This document shows, one piece after another, positions 24,266-37,695 of a stretch of 64,000 nt of DNA. The DNA comes from Mycteria americana (Eukaryota > Chordata > Aves > Ciconiiformes > Ciconiidae). Position 1 is the stretch's first letter, and the number at the start of each line of letters is the position of its first letter. The position numbers and the translations under genes are program-made. A model generated the notes under the pieces. The model made no database searches. It was not told where the DNA came from and worked only from the letters and a program-made list of their open reading frames with translations. The stretch covers positions 11,433,501-11,497,500 of the forward strand of contig NC_134368.1 of assembly GCF_035582795.1 (NCBI RefSeq). The letters are read 5' to 3'.

Positions 24266-27200
24266 TTTTGTGCTTAACTGAGAGTGAAAGTTTGGATATC
24301 TAGGAAGCCCTTTCCAATTCTTTGTTCTTTTTGTTTCAAAATTGACGTAATCTCACTTCCGTAGAGTTTTGCTTTTTGACTTGTGTATTTCCACCTCCAG
24401 AGCGAGTGTATCTTGGCCAGTGAGAGAGGCAGTCATACAGTGGTGGTGTCAAGAAGCCCCAGGCCCCTTTGTGCTAAATGTTGTCCATATACATCACTTA
24501 AATATGCAGAGCTGAACTTAAATTTGGTCAGTTCAGCTTTGTCAGCTGGAAGAAGAGAGGGTGGAGAATTGCACATCTAATCAACATATAGCTGTGCCTA
24601 CTAGAACATGTCTCTGTAGATGTAAAACTTTTTTTTTTTTTTCCTCCTGATCTACCTTGTATCTTTGAGAGACATAAATGCTAAACTGCTTTGAGGGGCT
24701 TGTTCTAGGAGGGAATGTTTGCTGGCATATCTAGATCTACGAGCTCTTTTTATTATGGACAAAGAACAACACAAGGCTACAGCATTAGTGAAAGGGAATT
24801 TAAAGAATTATTTTTTCAGGAGAATGTTCTGGTGTAAGACTTTTTCTGGAACCTGCATAAAGGAAAACATGAAATTTTTATGGCTACACCTAGATTCATG
24901 CCTAAGTAGAAAGTTTTGCTATTTGTCCCACAACCAAAAGCTATCAAGGATCCAGAAGGCAACTTAAGTGTTCACATGTGTGCTGATCTAGTGCTCCTGG
25001 ACAATGCAATGAGACGTCTTTTTCCTCTGGTCACAATCATCTTTTCCTCTGGTCTTCCATCGCATGAGAACTTTGGATCTGTAAAAACATTTTGGAGACC
25101 AACTGCAATGCAAACCAGGGTATGTCAAAATAAGTAAATAAATAATAAGGCTATTATCATGAGCCTTCAAATATGTTTTTATGTCAACTCTGAACATAAT
25201 GTTTGAATAATTTTGCAGAGTCATCCCTTCTCCACCAAATTTGGCGCTATATTGACATGAGCTTTGGTTCTCATTTTTTCTTTCAAAAATGTGCTTTTAT
25301 TATGCTTTTAATACCTAGCAAGGATGCTGAAACCAGGCTTTTTTTATAGTAACTTGAAATGAAACCCAGCACCCCAGCACAGTCCAAGCACGGCCCCGTT
25401 GGTAAAGCTGTGAGCTGTGTGTCCTGCTGCTACCCACGGTGCCCACCAGCCACGCGGACCTCTCATCCAAGGAGAGGTCTGCTCCGCGCTGGGGTTTGTT
25501 CGAGCTGGCACGGCCGCTGCCTTTCAGGCGTGGGGAGGGAGAGGCTGTCAGGGGACGGTTGGTGGCAGATAAAAACCTGAATTCACAGCCAGGTTCTGAA
25601 GCGATCTCTTCCCGAGGTAAAGGCTTTTGTAGCTTTTTCACTTAACTTTGAGCGCTCCTGCCTTTCCTCTCTCATGGTTTAGCTTTGACTTTCTTCTCCT
25701 TATCTGTCACTAGAGAGTAATTGTCCCTTTCATAAGGACCTTGCTTTAACCTTGAACAGCAGTTCCTGTGGCAGCCGATGTGCATTATGAACTATATATA
25801 CTGATGGAAGAGCGAGGTACAGTCCTAATGTCTTCCTTGATGTTTCCTTTTTTAATCTGTTTCAAGGAGCCCTTTCAGATGGGACATGAAAGCTTTCCCA
25901 ATTATTATAAAACTCCTTGTGAAATGGGGTTTTTTTTGAAATACAGACTTATATTTAGAATAGTAGGGGAAAAAACAGTCTTAGCGGGCTGAAGCAGCAA
26001 TATCCCAGCTGTTACCAGCTGCTGTTATCTGTCCTTTCATCTGAGTCTAAAACGAAATGAGTATGTTGTTATTAAATGCGTACAGAGCCTTTCATTCTGG
26101 GGGATACCCGTGTACATAACTCACTGGGTTTTTTTGCAATATGTTGCATCTTGCAGGTGAAAAGTAGACATTCTTATGACAATACTCTGACAGGGAGTGC
26201 TGCAACAGGATTATATATTGGAGAGGGAGAACTCTCCTTTCAGGACGTGGTTGAGGAGAGTCAAAGGAATAAAACTGGGGAGTTGTTCTGCAGCAGGTAC
26301 CTTCTTGTGCTTGCACCCAGTGGCAGACATGAGGTGGTTGTGGCAAGTGGATGTAACTAGAAATTAAGAATTGCTTTGTGAATGGAGGGCACGGTGAGGG
26401 CTCCTAGGCTTTTTGCCTCTGCTGGACTTGTAGGAAAAGAAACGGGCGCAGAAACAGCTTTATTCAGCTCGCAGGAGGAAAGCTACAAACCTGCCAGACA
26501 TGCAGAAAAAGGAAATGCAAAAGAAAGAGTAGCTGTGTAATTAAGCAACGCACATTCTCTAGCAGGATTAGGATGGGAACAGGAACAGACTTGCCAAGCT
26601 AAGGTAAAATCCTACTTCTGAAAAATGAAGGGGGGGAAAAAAATAGAGGGGGGGAAAAAAGCCTCTAATGAGGTTTGATAGGAGAAGTATTGACAAGTGT
26701 TACCAAGAATCAGGAAAAATAACAGTTATATGGCCAAGCTGTGCAAGATGGCTGATGTTCACAAATCTTCAAAGATGAACTCAGCAGTGATTAATGGGAA
26801 TAAAAACTTGAGCGAAAATGCTGGAGGGTACTTGAACTTGTTGTTGGCTCACTAGCATCTGTGATCCTCGCTGACAGTGTTTGTACAAGCATAACCTGGG
26901 CAGATGTGAGCCCAGTGATCGCTGCAAGTGCTGCCCTTCTTGTAGGATCAAGCCCAGGGTAAGAAGTCCCAGCGTGGAGCAGGTGTGTTAGCTCTGCCCA
27001 GCATTGTACTAATGCAGTTGTTTGCTGTTTTGGTGAGGTATGGGCACAGTAAACTTTCTTCTGCCCAGAATATAATGTGTAGGTGCTCCTGTCCATCTCC
27101 CACAGCCTGCAGGACATATGTAAAACTTCTGGAAAGGAAGTATGCAAGCAAAGAAAATTTATGAGCTAGCTCAGAGACATAAAGAAAAGCACTTTGAAAA

Positions 27201-30200
27201 GTGCACCTATGTTTGTGCAAAGGCAAGATGCAAAGAGGAGGAGATAAAATGCAATGAGAAAAGTCAGCAGACAAGAGAAATGCAGGGAGACGGAAAGCAC
27301 TATGTTAAGACACAAGTGGTGACTCAGAGAATGGGATTTTACACGTATGACTAGAGCAAAGCAGCAAAAACGATTTGTGAAGTGCAGAGCAGCACTGCGT
27401 GCTCAGGGAAAGCAACAGTGCTCCCGCAAACAGCAGCTGGCAGGGACGCGGTGATGAGCATGTGGGGCTCCAGAGACTTCCTCAACCTGATGTAGGAGAA
27501 GAGAAACTTGCAGCAAGCCAAGCCAAATGAAAATCGAATGACAGGGTGATTGTAGTATGGCAAGGACAAAGTAAATGGCATACAGGGTGTTCTGGACATC
27601 AAGCATGCTGGGATTACAGGTCATGCAGAAAACACAGGACTAAACGCAAGTGAAAGTAGAAACCTACCCATATTCAACTGTGGACAAATTGTTTTAATAA
27701 TACCTATCCAAACAAAATGTATCCAAATAATTCATGGAATAGGGAAAATAGCATCATGGATTCACTAGTTCCTTAGGCTGAAAGTTCCTTTAGTCATCTC
27801 CCATGGGATGCGATAGCTGTACTTGGTTACCAAAAAATAAATGCAGAGGGAAGGAAGCAGCACAGGAAAACTGAGATACAGCCACTGCTTTCGGAGGGCA
27901 CAGAGGTGAAGGCAGCAGCAGGGAATGGGGTTTTATGCAAGTTCTCCAGGGAACTGCAGGGCTTTCCTGTGAAAAGCCTTCTTGACCCGAGGCCAAAGGC
28001 TTCAAGAAAGAAGAGACTTCTACTCCTGATACTACCTTTTTTTTTCCCCCTCTTTTCTTTCCTGAAGAAAGAGGACTGGTGAGTGATCTAAAATTAAAGG
28101 TGCAGTGTTGATATAATGCCCCAAAATTGCAGTTGTGAGAGATCAGACTGTGAATTAGAAAAAAAAAGTCATTTCAGAGGCATTACTAGAAACCACATTA
28201 TTAGAAAACCCAGAAATAATCCTTGATAAGCCCATGAATATTTGCCAAGCAAAGGAAATTCCCCAGTACATATGAAAACTTAAGAGAAGAGGCAGCAGGC
28301 AGTGCTCTGAGCATGGTAAAAAATTACCTAGGGTAGTACGTCCTGCAGAGCTAAAATGCTGGTCCCCGGGTCGCTGCAATGCAAGCTAAGCAGCAGCCTA
28401 GTTCTGAGGGGAGAAAAGGACGTAAAATCTGCAACAGATTGTGTCATTTTGCTGCAGGTGTGCAGCGTGGGCCGGGAGAGGAGGGCTGGCATGGAAGACT
28501 CCTTCGCAGGGGGAGCCGATGCCGCTGCAGCGGGAGATCATCAGCCTGAAAGGAAAATTGGGCTCTTGTGGAGTTGGATGCTGTGTGCAAGCTGGTGTGA
28601 AGCTAGCAATACTGAAAGAGATTCACAGTCAGGAGAAGGTAAATAGATGAAATTCAGGGTTAGAGTTGCACATTTATCCCTGCAGATGGAAGACGGGAAC
28701 GAAGCACATCTAACAAATGGGGAAAGTTACAGTTTGTAGCATATCCTTGCTAGGATGTTGAAAGACTGTATGTCGCCTCCCGAATCGATGGGAGCAAAAC
28801 GATTGCTGCATCTGGGGATGTCTGAGGAGAAAGAAGATTGCTCAGCAAGGCAGCAAAAAGTATTCAGAGAACCCAGTTTTGCTATAGTTTCCCCAGAGGC
28901 TGAAAGACGTGGTCGGAAGACTCCCCGCTCTGGGAAGTGAAGTGCTCAGAGCTGAGGGAGTATGTCCTGAGCACAGCGGGGCAAATACAGCGCTTCGATC
29001 TGTGCTTCCAGCCAGAAGAGTTTCTAATAGCTATATAATTATATATTTATAATTATTATAATAGATATATTAGATACATAAAAAGCCTCACTACCATTGG
29101 ATTATCACTATAGGCATCCCTATATGTATACTACTATTAGCTTATGCCTGTATATGCATGGGCATGAGCCAATGATAGTTTTAGTCCAACATCTTTGATT
29201 TTTTCCAAAATACATGCAATACAGTGAGGTGTCAGCACAGCATGTTAAAAGTGCTCACCAAAATGCCTGTCTGGGAGACAGGTGAGATAGAGAAACTGGC
29301 ATGCTGAGCTATGTTGGGAATTGCTTGTCTAGCTTAACCTGTGCCGTGGCCAACTGCAGAGCTCTGCTGTCCAAGTATGTCTATTGGGCATGAGGTATTA
29401 GTCCTGATAAAGAGCTTGAGAAACTGAAGAAGAGTTTGAGGGAAGTGGAGAAACCAAAGGCTGAAGGTAATCTGGTAAAAGTCAACTTTAGCGAGCATTT
29501 TCTGGTACCTTTCATTTCACAGAAGTGGGTGACTCTTGTGTTCCCCTATAGACTCCGATTGTGTACGATGAGCCAATATGCAGTGGTAGATAGAAAGGGT
29601 CGAGCGGCACTCGAGATGGATGAACGCAGCCCCTAGCAGCACAGGTGCCTTCTGATCCCGGCTTTAGGGCTGGCCGTGCCCAGGCTGATAAGGCTTTGGG
29701 GTGAGGGTACATTTGCCCAGTTGCAGCACTAAAAGGGCAGGCACCGCTGTGGTCCCCTGCTATCAGTAAAGGCCCTATCACTGGTGCAAAGCAAGCTAAG
29801 CATCGATATGCTCAAGCAGAGAAAAAACACGGCCTGCTAACTGTGTGAAAGGCTTATTCTTAGCTAAACCGACCTTTTAAGTACAGGTACATGCTTTTCA
29901 TGGTCAACTTGGGCACTGGAATTACTGTCCAGCACTCCTTGGAGGTACCATATCCTGCAGATGATGATGTGTCTGACACCAGCATCCCACAGCCGTCCAC
30001 TCCAGGCACTGGGATGGTCACTGAGGGAGGACAGACACAAAGGTGTCTGTGGCCAAACCCGAGCTCTGCCCACCGGGGCCTATGGCTGTACCTGCTTGCT
30101 GTCAGCAATACAAACCCTGGAAACACCTAGAGCCTGGCCCCGGTTTGCTTCCAGTTGGGGCTGCAGCTCTGGGAAGGTTGCTTCCATGAAAGTCTTTGAC

Positions 30201-33200
30201 ATGGGGAAAATCTACCAGAAGTACTAAGCAGTGGGGGGGTGGAGGGAATGCGCCCTGAGGAGCAAAGGAAGGCAGCTGCCTTTCATTTCTGTGCTGCGCT
30301 GGCTGGATTGCGTCTAGGACCTGCGCCAGCTTGAGAGCAGTTTGCTAGGACTGTCTGAGAGGTATCGCTATCTATACCCTTAGTTCCCCACTAGTAAATT
30401 TTCCCTGCAGCATTAATACAAGTTACTTGCATTTGAATCTTTTCCGTTTCTTTTATTTAGCCTGATTTGAGTTGCCAAGCAGCTTAGTACACTTTGAGCA
30501 CGGAGCGGCTGTGCAAGCTGCTGAGCGAGGGGACCCCAGTCAGTGCTTCCAGCCAGCTCGGGGATCGCAGGCACCAGCCGCAGGTGAGTCTGGATTTGTG
30601 AAATGGCTTTGTCAAACCCACAATCGTGTCCTGGTCACCAGTGGACTGCCATCTGCTGGGATGATTCTCTAGTGAGCTGCTGCATGGTCAAGCCCAGAGC
30701 TACATCACTTTGGTGTTCGGGGAATTTTGCCTCTAGCTTCAGTCAGCATTTACGAGTCCTGTTAAACCTGAATAACCACAATCCGGGGCTCTTGCTTCAA
30801 AAACATCAGGTGAAAACGATGGTTCCCAAAGCTTTAGTGAAGTCAATTTGTCTCTTCAGAATATTGCTTACGCACCAGGAGGATTTTTTGCTTTAAGAAA
30901 TGGATGGATTTGTGGATTATAGTTGCCAGTGTTAGCGTCCACTCTTAATTCTTTATACTTTCACATGCTTTCCACTGCAGATACTGAAAAGCTTGTGTGA
31001 AGGGTGTATTTACATCTGTTCACTCCCAGGACTTTTGCAGGGAGGTTTCGGTATGCAGAGTTCCCTGTCCTCTCTCGCACCGTCAGCCAGTGACTGCTAG
31101 GTCACATCTGCATTAAGTGTCACATTTGTTTAGCTGAAGTTAAACTTTGAAATCTAGTTAATTACACTGGTGTAAAACTGTTTGTGGGTGCTCTGAGTGT
31201 TTTCATTGAAATCTGCATTGCATTGGTTTTTCTTTTGGAAAGCTGAATCTGTTTAAGAGTATCCACATGGGTTTGCAACTGGTTTCAATAAACAGAATTA
31301 AAACCAGGTTTTGCTTAAATCGCTGCAAGTTTTAATGCAAACAGGGCCTTGGCAAAACTGAAAATCTCCTTGATTCTTTGGGAGTGTTTCTCTCCCCTGT
31401 GACACGTTTTTCATGTGTTCAAATGCGCTGTGAACCAGTCTGCAGGTTCTCCAGTATCCAATCTTTTCCTGAAACAAGCAACCTACTTGGAGTTTAGCAG
31501 CCTCTCCCCTGCCCCTGACTGGCTCTTGCGCTTCCAATCAGGCACAGAGGAAACATTTAAACACGCAGCCCCTCTGCTTTGCCTCTCTGGCTCTGCTCAG
31601 AGCAGGAATCAGCCATGCAACTCAGCCCAGGTAAGGCCACACTTCACGGTCCCCATTGCGGCGATGTTACGTTTAACAGATTTTACCCTCGAAGCGCCTC
31701 CATTTACTCTTTGCCTCCTCACCGCACAAAGAGGGGGAGAGAGTAAAACCCTCCCGTGCCCCGGGAAGGCAGAGGCATGGTGAGAGCAACTTGCACACAG
31801 CTGCTGCTTTGCCCTGGTACAGCTGACACCAGCAGCTTTCCCCGGCTGAGAGCTGAGGGCTGGGACGGGAGAGGCTGGTGGGTGGGATAGGAAGGCTGTC
31901 AGGGGCTCTTGAACCAGCCCAGGTCCTCGTCCCGCTTCCGCACAAGACTGGTGTCGATGCTTGGGGCGTGCAGCAGCCCTCCAGCTCGCTCTGGTGCAAC
32001 TGGACGCTGTTCTTGCCGGGCGGTGTATAATGCAGCATCAGGTTTGCCACCGATGAACAGAACTGTTGCAGAAAATCCAGGAGGGCATGCACCTCCTAAA
32101 ATCCTCCTCTCTGCCTTTTTCACATGCTGTTAAATTATTCTCATGCCTCAGTGTAATTTTCTGGCTGTTCCCCATGCCCATGAATTACCCAACATGGCAT
32201 GCTGGATCCTTAGCTGCAGGACAGTTTTTCCAGTTGTTTGTTTTGAAAGCTCTTAAGAGCAATATACTATCAGCTGAGGTTTCTAATTAACTCTGAATAG
32301 CTAGTCTGCTGCCACTCAAGTATAATTCTCATTAGCATCTCAGCTAACAAGCTTCAGTGTTTGCCCTCCTAATTAGCTTCTAGTTAGAAGTCTTTCCCTA
32401 TCCTAAGATGTGCTGTTGTTAATTGCAGTTCCAATTGCTTTTACAGCAAACTCCTGAGAGACTGCTAAAACTGCTGGGTTATATAGCCTGATAGAGATCA
32501 ATATCTGGGATACTTACAACTGCGGGTTCTTTATTCTCCTGTAAGTGTGTGTCTATACGGCATGCTTATGCAAAGAGGAAGGGGGACAGAGCTGCAGCTT
32601 TTAAAATAAAAGAGGAAATATTTTGCTTTTTAGACAGGTGGTATGATCTCGGAGCGAGTCTGCTTAAAGCAAAGTACAACTTTCACAGCTAATGCTGTGT
32701 GAACTGCTTTCCAGGGTTGGCTTTTTTTCCATGCAGCTGTCCATACAACGGCTGATTTTCTATGCCCACGGGTTTCCAAGCGTTCGTGAGTGCCCCGCAA
32801 AGTGCCCTATTGATGCTGAGTTGAAAAAGCAAGCGTATTTGTCTGTTGCCCGGACAGAGCATGTGTCAGGTTAGCTATTCCTTCCAGGCGGCTAGCTCAG
32901 GATGGTATTTCTGTGGAATGCTCTTAGCACGGTTTAATGTATGCCTGGGAGTTGGATTAACCCCTTAGTCCCTACAGCTTGGGAGTACTTATAGCACATT
33001 TAGTATTAGTGGGCTCAAGCAGCTGTGACTGTAGAACAGGCTAATTGATTCCGCAGAGCAGGGTGTATGGTTGTGCGAGTTTCCACTAGAGCAGAATGAA
33101 GCATGCAGATGGAGAAAGGTAAGTCTTACAAGTTTCACAAAATACTTTAAGTTGTCAAGAGCTCATCCCATGGAAGTTAATCCGTTCTGTGCAGACTTTC

Positions 33201-36189
33201 CCATCATACATTTACTTCTCAAAGACTGCAAAAATATCTCTCAGCTTGTGAAGCTTTACTAGTGAACTTTTCACTCCAGACATGCCCAGAGCCTTCCTGT
33301 TACCACTTTATAAACTGAAACCCCATTTTTGCTGAGGGTTCTGAAATTGTTTTAATTAATTGGATCGCATGAATCCTACTGCTCTGGGTAGGATATGAAG
33401 AGGGCAGCACTGAAACAGAATACTGAATTTTATTGTAGGATACCTTGGTAACTGATCCTGCTTCTCTTTTTCTAAATTGAGTTGTAAGGTCTTGATGTTA
33501 CCAATACAAACAAACTTAGAAGATAAAGATGAGTCTTTTTTATTTGTCTTAGGAAAACTACTATAATCCTGCAGTGCTTTACCGTGCTACGACTGAAGGC
33601 TCTGGTTCTAGAGGACCCATGCATCTGAGCAGAATCCCCTTAAAGCAACATACAGATGGTGCCAAATCAGATCCAATTGTAGCATCAGGCTTTTAGAAAG
33701 GGAGCAATTCTGGTAATGAATACACTTTGGTTCATAACCCATTGAAAAATGGAATTTAGATATGGCCTGCTCACACTAATAGCAATAGATGTAATTAGTC
33801 ATAGATCTTTCAAATCTGATTGCTTTAGAAAATTGCATAAGCACTTGGATGGACCTAAGGTAACTGGGCAAGTTAAAAGGGTGGGAGTATGTTTACACAA
33901 TGTCGCATATATGTCTGGTTTTGTTCATACAAGATTTAATCTTTTAGTCATAAATTATTCATTAGCATTTTTTAGCTGTAAAAAAAAAAAAATCAGAACT
34001 TAGAACACAGCCCTTGACGAGAAGCTGATTTTCTTGATTTGACTACCTATATCCAATTAATGTGTTGGAAAATAGGAGTAATGATGGTGAGCGAATCTAT
34101 TTCAGTTACATATCAAAGAGGCATATTTAAATGAACTGTTTAACCTCTTTTATCTGCAAAACTGGATTCCAAATCACAAATATGCCATTTACTGTGCTGT
34201 ACTTTAGTTACAGATGGCAGTGTAACGTGAAGCACACTCAAATGATAAAACTTTTTTTAGAAGCTTTAACGTAAAACTGGAGTTCAGGTTTGGGGAAAGG
34301 AAAAAAAAAAAGATTTCAAGTGAGGGATCTGTAGTGTCAGTGTTAAATACAAATTAAGGCTGGGAATTAATCAAAGGTAGCAGAAAGAAGAATTGAGAAC
34401 AAAGGGTTCTGATGGTAAAACAGAGAAAGACACAAATAACTTAAGTGAAAGTCCAGCTCCTGAGGGACTTTGGCCTCAGGGGAAAAAAAACCCAAACCCC
34501 GAAGTAACCCTCTCAGATCAAAATTGTGCAGATGCTACCAACGTGTTAGTGTGAGCCATCAGATGTGAATTTGCATGTCCTACAATGCAAGGGAGGTGTG
34601 GATTATTTTCTCCATTTGCGATAATAATATATTTCCTTCTTCTTGGAAGGTTCAGTTTGTGAGGACTTCAGTGCTCTTCGTGTCTGGGGGGAAAACCTCC
34701 AAAGACCGGAGCTTGGGCTGTAACAATTATACTGCCCTTGCAAATTGTTGAATAGATAAAGCTAAGTATGGAGGGCTTCTCATGATCTCTGTCCTCTTTA
34801 ACATGGTTTGCCCTAAGTATTTTTGTCATCAAACCAGTTTATATAGTGCTGGCTTATTGCCAAATTTGTCACATAAAGTATTTTTCTTGATGTGATTGTA
34901 AGCTAAATTGGTGTCATGATCTTTTTGTTAAGGCAAGCAATAAATTATGTTCTGGGATAGAAAAATGGTGATAAAGTACCATCTATGCTGACAGCGTAGA
35001 AAGAATAATGTTGCAATAACTCATAAACATAGTGACTGAGCAGGTTTCTCTATAGATCAGGTAGAGCCTTGACTCCATCTGGTTCAGTAAACGTTCCTGA
35101 GGTTTCTGAATCTGAAAATGGAGAGGAGCTCATAACCCTAATTCTTTCTTCTAATAAGACTATGATCCAGGCCATTTCTTACAGCAGAACAGCCTTTCTG
35201 CATAGATCGTTAGAGAGGGCACCCCCTTAATTATTTATACTACACATACCAGGTGTGCTGATTATGAAATTTCCCTTGAGGCTCCAGAAGGAAATGAAAT
35301 CCTAATAAATGCATGAGATAGTGGAACAATGCTAGAATCTCCTGGATGAAAATCAGTCATCCGAGTCAGTGATCCTCCTTACAGTGGTTTTTAGAAAGCA
35401 TTACAGAAGCTGATCATCTTAGACTTGTCATCCAAACTGTGCTGGAGGTGTGAAGAAACTGCCCTTCCAGGGAACTTCAGTGCTTTTGTGGGAAACAAAG
35501 AATAAGGCTAGGGGAACACATTTCTTATCTGGGAGAGATGTGGAGGTGGCAGCGTTGATATTGGTGTTGACTGTGTTCATAATTAGTATTATTGCACAGG
35601 GATGACTGAAATGTGGTCCTGAAACTGTCTGGAAAATTCTCTTTATCAAAATGCTGGCTGAGAAAATCTGAGGACTCTGTTTTGGAAATATGGGCTCTTC
35701 TTGTCTTAGCAAATGGAGCAATTTCATTTGGAGGAGAGACTTGTATTTGTTTGAGACGCTTGTTATCAAGAGAGTATTCCGTGAAGTACAAGGGAAGACA
35801 GGGCCTTTCTCTGCAGAAGTAAATGGAGAAATACCAGTGACACTAAACATAGGATCAGAAAAGAAGGAGAAAGACCTTGATGTGAGAGACAACAGGGAAA
35901 GCAATGTATGGATGTGAAACAACTTAATGTCATAGGAAAAAGACAGCACTGGTTTTAACCCAGAGCAACGTGCAATGACCCAGACAAACTCAGTTTTCTT
36001 GTCCCTGTGCAAACAAAAAATCTCAATGAGGTGGAATACATAAATATAAGAATGATTTTCACAATTTTGTGGTTCAAAGGAACTGCTAAAAGGGTAAGAT
36101 ACTTGCAGAGAACATGCAGCTGGTGAGAAGACGTTATAATATGAGCTCAAGGAAGTGTGTGTATCTCTTCTATCAAAAGGCTTGAGCAG
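24266..36189. other. Intergenic interval with GC-rich blocks and candidate exons
   Basis: No protein gene recognised over about 12 kb. It contains a GC-rich block at 25360-25520, a promoter-like stretch at 31534-31630, several splice-flanked segments (28458-28638, 33057-33118, 33553-33696) and an AT-rich stretch at 29025-29075. A 240-codon minus-strand open frame lies at 36150-35428. None of these resembles a family I know. Confidence 0.5.
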
Positions 36190-37640
36190 AACTCTCTGAA
36201 AAGCTGGTATTCTTCAATGGAAGAGCAGAGAGATGTTAGAAGTAAAAAGATATCTTTCAGAAAGTGGAGGTCATGTTTGAACAGAGAAAATAGAAAAGAG
36301 CATACATTCAAGTTAAATAAGGCAAGTTAAACAAGGCAGGTAAAATCAATTTTGAGGAACAACTTGCTAAACTCACAGAAACAATGAGAAAACCCCTTCA
36401 AACGCATGAAGAGTAGGAAGCCTGTCCATCAGCAGGCTTGATAGGCGATTGCAGTGTAATAAGAACACTCAAAGTACATACGGCTGTTACAGAAAGGCTA
36501 AATAAATCTTTGCTTTGCTGTTCATTATAAAGGATCTCAGGGAGCTTTCTCTTCTGGAGCATTTTGGTATCTGAAAGAGTGTAAAGAGCTGTTATAAATT
36601 GAAGTGGCAGCAGAACAGGTTTAGAACAATGGGATAAAATGCATAATGCTATTGATAAAAATAGGTGGTAGCAGTGGTAGCCACCCAGGAGTCCCAAATG
36701 TCGAGTTGTCGAATTAATGGTTTTGTTTGATGTGAATTAAGTAACTGCCGTGGCAAGTGAAGGTGGCAAATGTAATTGATGTTTAAAGGGCTATGTACAC
36801 TGGTAAATCTAGTCTTCCTTGGGCAAATTTATGGAAACTAAAATGAAGACTTGAATTCATAGAGTAAATATGATATATTGGGTAAATGTCAGAATGGATT
36901 TTGTAGAAGGAAGCTGTCACAAATCTGTGTGCTTTGAAGCCTAGCAGCCCGTGGGTAGAGGTGATTCAGTTGATAAGGTATAGCTGGACTTCTAAGGTCC
37001 CTTACTAATGGTCGTCAAGACCTCTAAATTCTCAAGAAATAAAAGGGAAAGCGCTCCTGTAGTTTTGAACTGGTTATGGCTCTAATTAGTTAAAGGTAGT
37101 AACACAGAGGGTAGGAACTGAATCATCAGTTTTCCTATTGCAGGAAAGTCACCAGGCTACAGGAGTCTCTGTTGGTATCTCTGCTGTTAAATTATCTACT
37201 AAAGTTTTAGGAAAAAAGGAGAGATTACAAACTTTACATATAAGAAATTTTCAAAGTAGTCAAAATTAAAACTGGCTGAGAATATTCTTCTCTGTTTTCT
37301 CACCCAGTCTAGACAACTGCAAAGTAATGCATAAGGGAGAAGAACCATACCTATGCATCCACAGAGATGTAACCATTCAGGAAAAATATCTTGGTGTCAT
37401 TTTGAATAGTTTTTGGAAAATAACAGCTCACTCCTTAATAGTGCTCAAGAAGATAAATAGGATGTTAAAGACTTTACAGACATAAAAAAAAAAAAATTCA
37501 TTTTGTGTGTAAATCTGCAATGTGCCCAAGTGTCCCACAGTGTGATAACTGTGTCTTGAATACAGTAGAAGTAGAAATGGTACACGGAAAAGCTGCCATA
37601 ACGATAATACATACAGAATGGTTTCTATGCCAAGAGAACT
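36190..37640 (+). mobile_element. Ancient CR1 LINE, reverse transcriptase region, decayed
   Basis: The plus strand preserves, in the right order, landmarks of old amniote CR1 elements. Examples are GAGGAACAACTTGC near 36354, AGAAAGGCTAAATAAATC near 36491, TTGAAGTGGCAGCAGAACAG near 36599, AAGGTGGCAAATGTAATTGA near 36759 and CAGAATGGATTTTGTAGAAG near 36890. The last corresponds to the QHGF motif region. GGGTAGGAACTGAATCATCA lies near 37110, and near 37312 comes TAGACAACTGCAAAGTAATG with the frame CKVMH, then EKYLGVILNS. The reading frame is destroyed by stops and indels. This is an old insertion and not a gene. Confidence 0.75.
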
Positions 37641-37695
37641 TAAGCATAGGCTTGGAAAGGACCCCTGGGATCACCATGTTCAGTTCTCTGCTACT
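37641..37695 (-). mobile_element. Possible CR1 3' tail fragment
   Basis: GGCTTGGAAAGGACCCCTGG followed by GATCACCATGTTCAG resembles the antisense of the avian CR1 3' UTR (compare 6370-6410). It directly follows the ancient CR1. The match beyond 37695 is too weak to call. Confidence 0.4.
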
